Shown piece after piece: positions 54,202 through 57,302 of a stretch of 57,302 nucleotides of DNA. Under the pieces are notes generated by a model. It did not search any database, was not told where the DNA came from, and was given only the letters and a program-made list of their open reading frames with translations. A program made the position numbers and the translations under genes. The DNA lies in the NCBI RefSeq assembly GCF_019654955.1, contig NZ_BPEV01000030.1, positions 1 through 57,302 of the forward strand. The letters run 5' to 3'. Origin of the DNA: Shewanella sp. KT0246 (GTDB taxonomy: Bacteria > Pseudomonadota > Gammaproteobacteria > Enterobacterales > Shewanellaceae). Each line of letters opens with the position of its first letter. The first letter of the stretch is position 1.

Positions 54202-54655
54202 GGTTAAGCAATCAATGTCGACACAGCAAATGCTACTGGTGTTTCTATTGGTTATTGCTGTGATTTGTTTGGGGAGTTTATATTTTGATTTAGCCAAAAA
54301 AAATCGAGAACTTAACGCTGAAGTCATTGAGTTAAAAGCTTCACAAGTTTTGTTAATGGTTCCTGACGAACAGGCTGAAGACATTGCTAATTGGTTAGCA
54401 AAATATCCTGAGCAAACCAAAGCTATGGCTGCAAGGGCGGCTAAAGGTGAAGATATCACTATGGCATTTGGCCCAGGGACTGAACGTGTCAGTCCTGATT
54501 CAGCAGCTCCATTTTTAAGCAATAAACAAACAACTAATCCTGCACTTTCAAGTCAAGCAGTCACTGAAAATGCACAAGGTGTAAAAGTTATCACGTTGCC
54601 CCATGGTGGGATCCGCGTGACAACGCGAGAAACAGAATCACCTAATAATAAATAG
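54194..54655 (+). CDS. single-pass membrane protein of unknown function between cheB and parC
   Basis: 153 residues from GTG 54194, overlapping cheB by 8 nt, or 146 from ATG 54215. A short basic N-terminus, one membrane segment (about residues 13-32, [19 protein letters not shown]), a charged coiled-coil-like segment ([17 protein letters not shown]), a conserved-looking block ([20 protein letters not shown]) and a Ser/Thr/Asn-rich tail ending in [19 protein letters not shown] do not recognise a family; it lacks the C-terminal features of the DUF2802 proteins found near Vibrio cheW. It is tightly embedded in the che-par operon, so a role in polar chemotaxis arrays is a guess from context. Confidence 0.75.
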   Translation: MAKVKQSMSTQQMLLVFLLVIAVICLGSLYFDLAKKNRELNAEVIELKASQVLLMVPDEQAEDIANWLAKYPEQTKAMAARAAKGEDITMAFGPGTERVSPDSAAPFLSNKQTTNPALSSQAVTENAQGVKVITLPHGGIRVTTRETESPNNK

Positions 54656-54685
54656 TGCAATTAATACTGAGTGACGAGGCGTGAT

Positions 54686-55477
54686 TTGAAAGTATGGACA
54701 ATAGCTAATCAAAAGGGCGGAGTTGGTAAAACAACAACGGTTGCGAGTCTTGCTGGTGCTTTGGTTAAGCGTGGCCAACGAGTATTAATGATTGATACCG
54801 ATCCTCATGCCTCGCTTGGTTATTATCTAGGTATTGATTCTGAGCAAGTGCCTAGTTCTTTGTACGATATTTTTCTTGCGCATAAAAGCCTTACACTAGA
54901 TGCTGTTGAAAAACATATTGTTCCTACATCGATTGATGGTTTAGATTTAATACCAGCGACAATGGCATTAGCTACATTAGATCGCGCTTTAGGTCATCAA
55001 GAAGGGATGGGGTTAGTACTTCGCAATGTGATTTCATTACTTGAAGATAAGTATGATGTCGCTATTATTGATTGTCCGCCGATATTGGGCGTATTAATGG
55101 TAAACGCGCTTGCTGCAAGTGAGCACATTATTATTCCTGTACAAACTGAGTTTCTGGCGATTAAAGGCTTAGAGAGGATGGTCAAAACTATGGGGTTAAT
55201 GGGACGTTCTAAAAAAACATCTTATAGTTTCACTATTTTACCGACCATGTTTGACCGCCGCACCAAAGCCTCACCAACAGCGCTAAAGTCCTTAGAAGAA
55301 ACCTATCCTGATACTTTATGGCCGGATGTTATTCCTGTTGACACTAAATTTAGAGATGCCAGTTTAGCCCATGTGCCTGTTTCGCATTTTTTTCCTAGTT
55401 CTCGCGGCATGAAAGCTTATAATCGATTATTAGACTTTTTGTTAGCGAAGGAGTTTAAGCATGTCAAAATCGGTTGA
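54686..55477 (+). CDS. parC: ParC, ParA-like ATPase for polar chemotaxis arrays
   Basis: 263 residues with Walker A KGGVGKTTT near 10-18 and the ParA signatures MIDTDPHASLGYYLG and IIDCPPILG. In Vibrio, ParC recruits chemotaxis arrays to the old and new poles with ParP. The TTG at 54686 is chosen as it has GAGG 6 nt upstream and gives the family's usual start MKVWTIANQ; a GTG at 54671 is also in frame but has no ribosome site. It overlaps parP by 17 nt. Confidence 0.88.
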   Translation: MKVWTIANQKGGVGKTTTVASLAGALVKRGQRVLMIDTDPHASLGYYLGIDSEQVPSSLYDIFLAHKSLTLDAVEKHIVPTSIDGLDLIPATMALATLDRALGHQEGMGLVLRNVISLLEDKYDVAIIDCPPILGVLMVNALAASEHIIIPVQTEFLAIKGLERMVKTMGLMGRSKKTSYSFTILPTMFDRRTKASPTALKSLEETYPDTLWPDVIPVDTKFRDASLAHVPVSHFFPSSRGMKAYNRLLDFLLAKEFKHVKIG

Positions 55478-56687
55478 CGAGACTGTTTTTGATTTCTTCT
55501 CAGTTCTATTACAAGAGCCGGCTATTGACGCTCCGATTCATGACGCTCCGATTGATGATGCTCCAATTCATGAAGCATCAGTGCCAGATACGTTAGCGTC
55601 TGATTTAGCTTCTTCGAATGAAAAAATTAGTGGGAAATTCTCAAAAATAGATTCGGTCAGCTTAAAAAAACAGCATTCTAAAACCATCTCCAAACCCAAT
55701 ATTCAGAGTCAGCTTAATGGCAACCCTCAGCTTAATGATAATGAGCTTACGGGTAAGTATAAGCCGGTGGGGGCAGCCCAAACGGTTAAAGTTGATCCTT
55801 CTGAAGCGAAAAAAACCTTTGCTGAGCCTCAGGTCGATAAAGCAGCACTTTCAAAATTATTGTCAGCGGTATCGAAACCCGCTATCAAACTAGAGCAAGA
55901 TTCTGCAGTAAAAGGTTCAGGTACGGTAGAAGCAAGTACTGCACCAGCTCAAAGAACGCAGCAACAAGTGCAAGATGATATTAAATCGAAAGCTCAATTA
56001 GTTAGGCAACAACTCGGTCAAGTCATTGCAGAAAAAGCTGTAAGCGAGAAAATTGAGACTTTATCTGCTATCGATAATAAAGAATCTGAAATTTCAGCCG
56101 ATATAAATCTAGATAAAGTAGAAACTAATATTAGTGAGACTGACAATGAAGCTGATTCAATAGACATTCAACCGTCAAAGCTTCAGCAGTCGGCTATACC
56201 GCCAAGTATTACGCGTAATTTACAAGATGTATTAGATGATGAGTTTCAGGTTTTATTTTTTAATGTTGCGGGGTTAACCCTTGCTGTGCCATTGGTAAGT
56301 TTGGGTGGTATTGTTAAAATAGAGCATATAAATCATTTAATTGGTCGTCCAGATTGGTTTTTAGGTGTTCAAACTCATCGGGATCAAAAGGCAAATGTAG
56401 TCGACAGTTGCCGTTGGGTAATGCCAGAGAAATATACTAAAGAATTGGCAGATAGCATTGATTATCAATATTTAGTGATGCTTGAAGACAGTGACTGGGG
56501 GCTTGCATGCGAATCTCTAGTTAATGCAGTTAGAATAGATAAATCACACGTTAATTGGCGTGAAAAACCTGGCAAGCGCCCGTGGCTTGCTGGAGTAGTA
56601 AAAGAACAAATGTGTGGTATTTTGAACGTGCAAGCACTTATCGAAATGCTAGATGCAGGATTAGGTTGTCAAGATTCGATTGACTGA
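55461..56687 (+). CDS. parP: ParP, CheW-domain partner of ParC
   Basis: 408 residues. The first 260 are low in complexity, acidic and probably disordered, beginning with a 5-residue repeat (DAPIH, DAPID, DAPIH); the C-terminal part (about 265-400) is a CheW-like domain (LFFNVAGLTLAVPLVSLGGI). In Vibrio, ParP links ParC to CheA and keeps CheA in the array. AAGGAG lies 7 nt before the ATG. cheW follows after 8 nt. Confidence 0.87.
   Translation: MSKSVDETVFDFFSVLLQEPAIDAPIHDAPIDDAPIHEASVPDTLASDLASSNEKISGKFSKIDSVSLKKQHSKTISKPNIQSQLNGNPQLNDNELTGKYKPVGAAQTVKVDPSEAKKTFAEPQVDKAALSKLLSAVSKPAIKLEQDSAVKGSGTVEASTAPAQRTQQQVQDDIKSKAQLVRQQLGQVIAEKAVSEKIETLSAIDNKESEISADINLDKVETNISETDNEADSIDIQPSKLQQSAIPPSITRNLQDVLDDEFQVLFFNVAGLTLAVPLVSLGGIVKIEHINHLIGRPDWFLGVQTHRDQKANVVDSCRWVMPEKYTKELADSIDYQYLVMLEDSDWGLACESLVNAVRIDKSHVNWREKPGKRPWLAGVVKEQMCGILNVQALIEMLDAGLGCQDSID
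55527..55571 (+). repeat. 15-bp tandem repeat near the start of parP
   Basis: Three units: GACGCTCCGATTCAT, GACGCTCCGATTGAT and GATGCTCCAATTCAT, differing at four positions in all. Each encodes DAPI plus H or D. In frame, so slippage would add or remove five residues. Confidence 0.85.
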
Positions 56688-56695
56688 GGTTATTT

Positions 56696-57190
56696 ATGAC
56701 AGACTCGAGAAATGTTGCGGCAGTTGCTGCAGGTAAAGAAGACGTAGTATTACAGTGGGTGACATTTAAGTTAGATAATGAAACCTACGGTATTAATGTT
56801 ATGCAAGTTCAAGAAGTCTTGCGTTATACCGAAATTGCACCAGTACCCGGTGCACCTTTGTATGTACTAGGTATTATTAATCTTCGTGGTAATGTCGTTA
56901 CAGTCATTGATACCCGTTCACGCTTTGGTTTAGATGCTGCTGAAGTGGATGACTCTTCAAGAATTGTTATCATTGAAGCGGAAAAACAAGTGATTGGTAT
57001 ATTGGTCGATAGCGTTGCAGAGGTAGTTTATCTTCGCCGTTCTGAAATTGATAACGCACCAAATGTAGGCACAGAAGAAAGCGCTAAGTTTATTCAAGGT
57101 GTCAGTAACCGTGACAATGAACTATTGATTTTAGTCGATTTAGATAAGTTATTATCAGATGACGAGTGGGCAGAAATTACTCAGTTATAA
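56696..57190 (+). CDS. cheW: CheW, chemotaxis coupling protein
   Basis: 164 residues, a single CheW domain: QWVTFKLDNETYGINVMQVQEVL near 25-47, then VLGIINLRGNVVTVIDTR. It couples receptors to CheA. It is the last gene of the flhA-cheW operon, followed by a terminator at 57222. Confidence 0.95.
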   Translation: MTDSRNVAAVAAGKEDVVLQWVTFKLDNETYGINVMQVQEVLRYTEIAPVPGAPLYVLGIINLRGNVVTVIDTRSRFGLDAAEVDDSSRIVIIEAEKQVIGILVDSVAEVVYLRRSEIDNAPNVGTEESAKFIQGVSNRDNELLILVDLDKLLSDDEWAEITQL

Positions 57191-57221
57191 TAATATTTTC
57201 AGTCTAAGTTGTTAGCCGATG

Positions 57222-57250
57222 AAAGCCAGCATTATTTTTTGCTGGCTTTT
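57222..57250 (+). terminator. rho-independent terminator after cheW
   Basis: Stem AAAGCCAGCA / TGCTGGCTTT with a T-rich 8-nt loop; the descending arm ends in TTTT and is followed by GTGTTTT. It ends the flhA-to-cheW transcription unit. Confidence 0.88.
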
Positions 57251-57289
57251 GTGTTTTAATGTCTTAATTCTATTTACTAAGGAAAATAA

Positions 57290-57302
57290 ATGTCGCAAGA
57301 AT
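57290..57302 (+). CDS. start of the next gene, cut by window edge
   Basis: An ATG at 57290 with AAGGA 6 nt or so upstream opens a frame reading MSQE before the window ends. Too little is present to name it. Confidence 0.45.

Noticed and set aside
1..57302. Mobile elements, CRISPR, tRNA or rRNA genes
   Set aside because: No terminal inverted repeats, transposase or integrase frames, spaced direct repeats or RNA gene signatures were seen; the gene order is that of an intact core locus.

Overview
The window is almost wholly one polar-flagellum and chemotaxis gene cluster of a gammaproteobacterium, most likely Shewanella or a close Alteromonadales relative. This rests on gene order (flgTOP, flgNMA, cheVR, flgB-L, flagellins, flaG-fliD-flaI-fliS, flrABC, fliE-J, fliK-R, flhBAFG, fliA, cheYZAB, parC-parP-cheW), on the Vibrio-type regulators FlrA/FlrB/FlrC and FlhF/FlhG, and on the protein sequences as I recognise them. 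No insertion sequence, phage gene, tRNA, rRNA or CRISPR array was seen.

Layout. 1-2421 (minus): a Maf-type flagellin glycosylation gene cut by the window edge; it has an open frame of 807 codons. 2518-5154: flgT (minus) divergent from flgOP (plus), the outer-membrane-associated ring proteins. 5361-6976 (minus): flgN, flgM, flgA. 7304-9223: cheV, cheR. 9373-12454: flgBCDE. 12675-20322: flgFGHIJKL. 20426-23372: three tandem flagellin genes. 23485-26067: flaG, fliD, a FliT-like gene and fliS. 26516-30710: regulators flrA, flrB, flrC. 30919-36971: fliEFGHIJ. 37185-44322: fliKLMNOPQR and flhB. 44439-57190: flhA, flhF, flhG, fliA, cheY, cheZ, cheA, cheB, an unrecognised membrane protein, parC, parP and cheW, closed by a terminator. 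A new gene starts at 57290.

Regulation can be read from the DNA. Sigma-54 sites with exact GG-N10-GC spacing precede flgB, flgF, flrB, fliE, fliK and flhA, and probably flgT and flgA. Sigma-28 sites with identical 19-nt start-to-start spacing precede flgOP, flgM, flagellin 2 and flagellin 3. This fits a FlrA -> FlrBC -> FliA hierarchy: FlrA with sigma-54 switches on flrBC, fli and flhA; FlrC then acts on basal-body and hook genes; FliA (sigma-28), freed when FlgM is exported, drives the late flagellins, flgOP and flgM itself. The first flagellin has neither kind of site.

Most genes are ordinary for the family. The features that deserve a second look are: the single-pass membrane protein between cheB and parC; a threefold acidic motif in CheA where a P2 domain would be expected; matched alternative hairpins in the 5' leaders of flagellins 2 and 3; a perfect 8-bp-arm palindrome over the predicted flrA start site; in-frame 15-bp repeats in fliK and parP; and an NPEH cleavage motif in FlhB.
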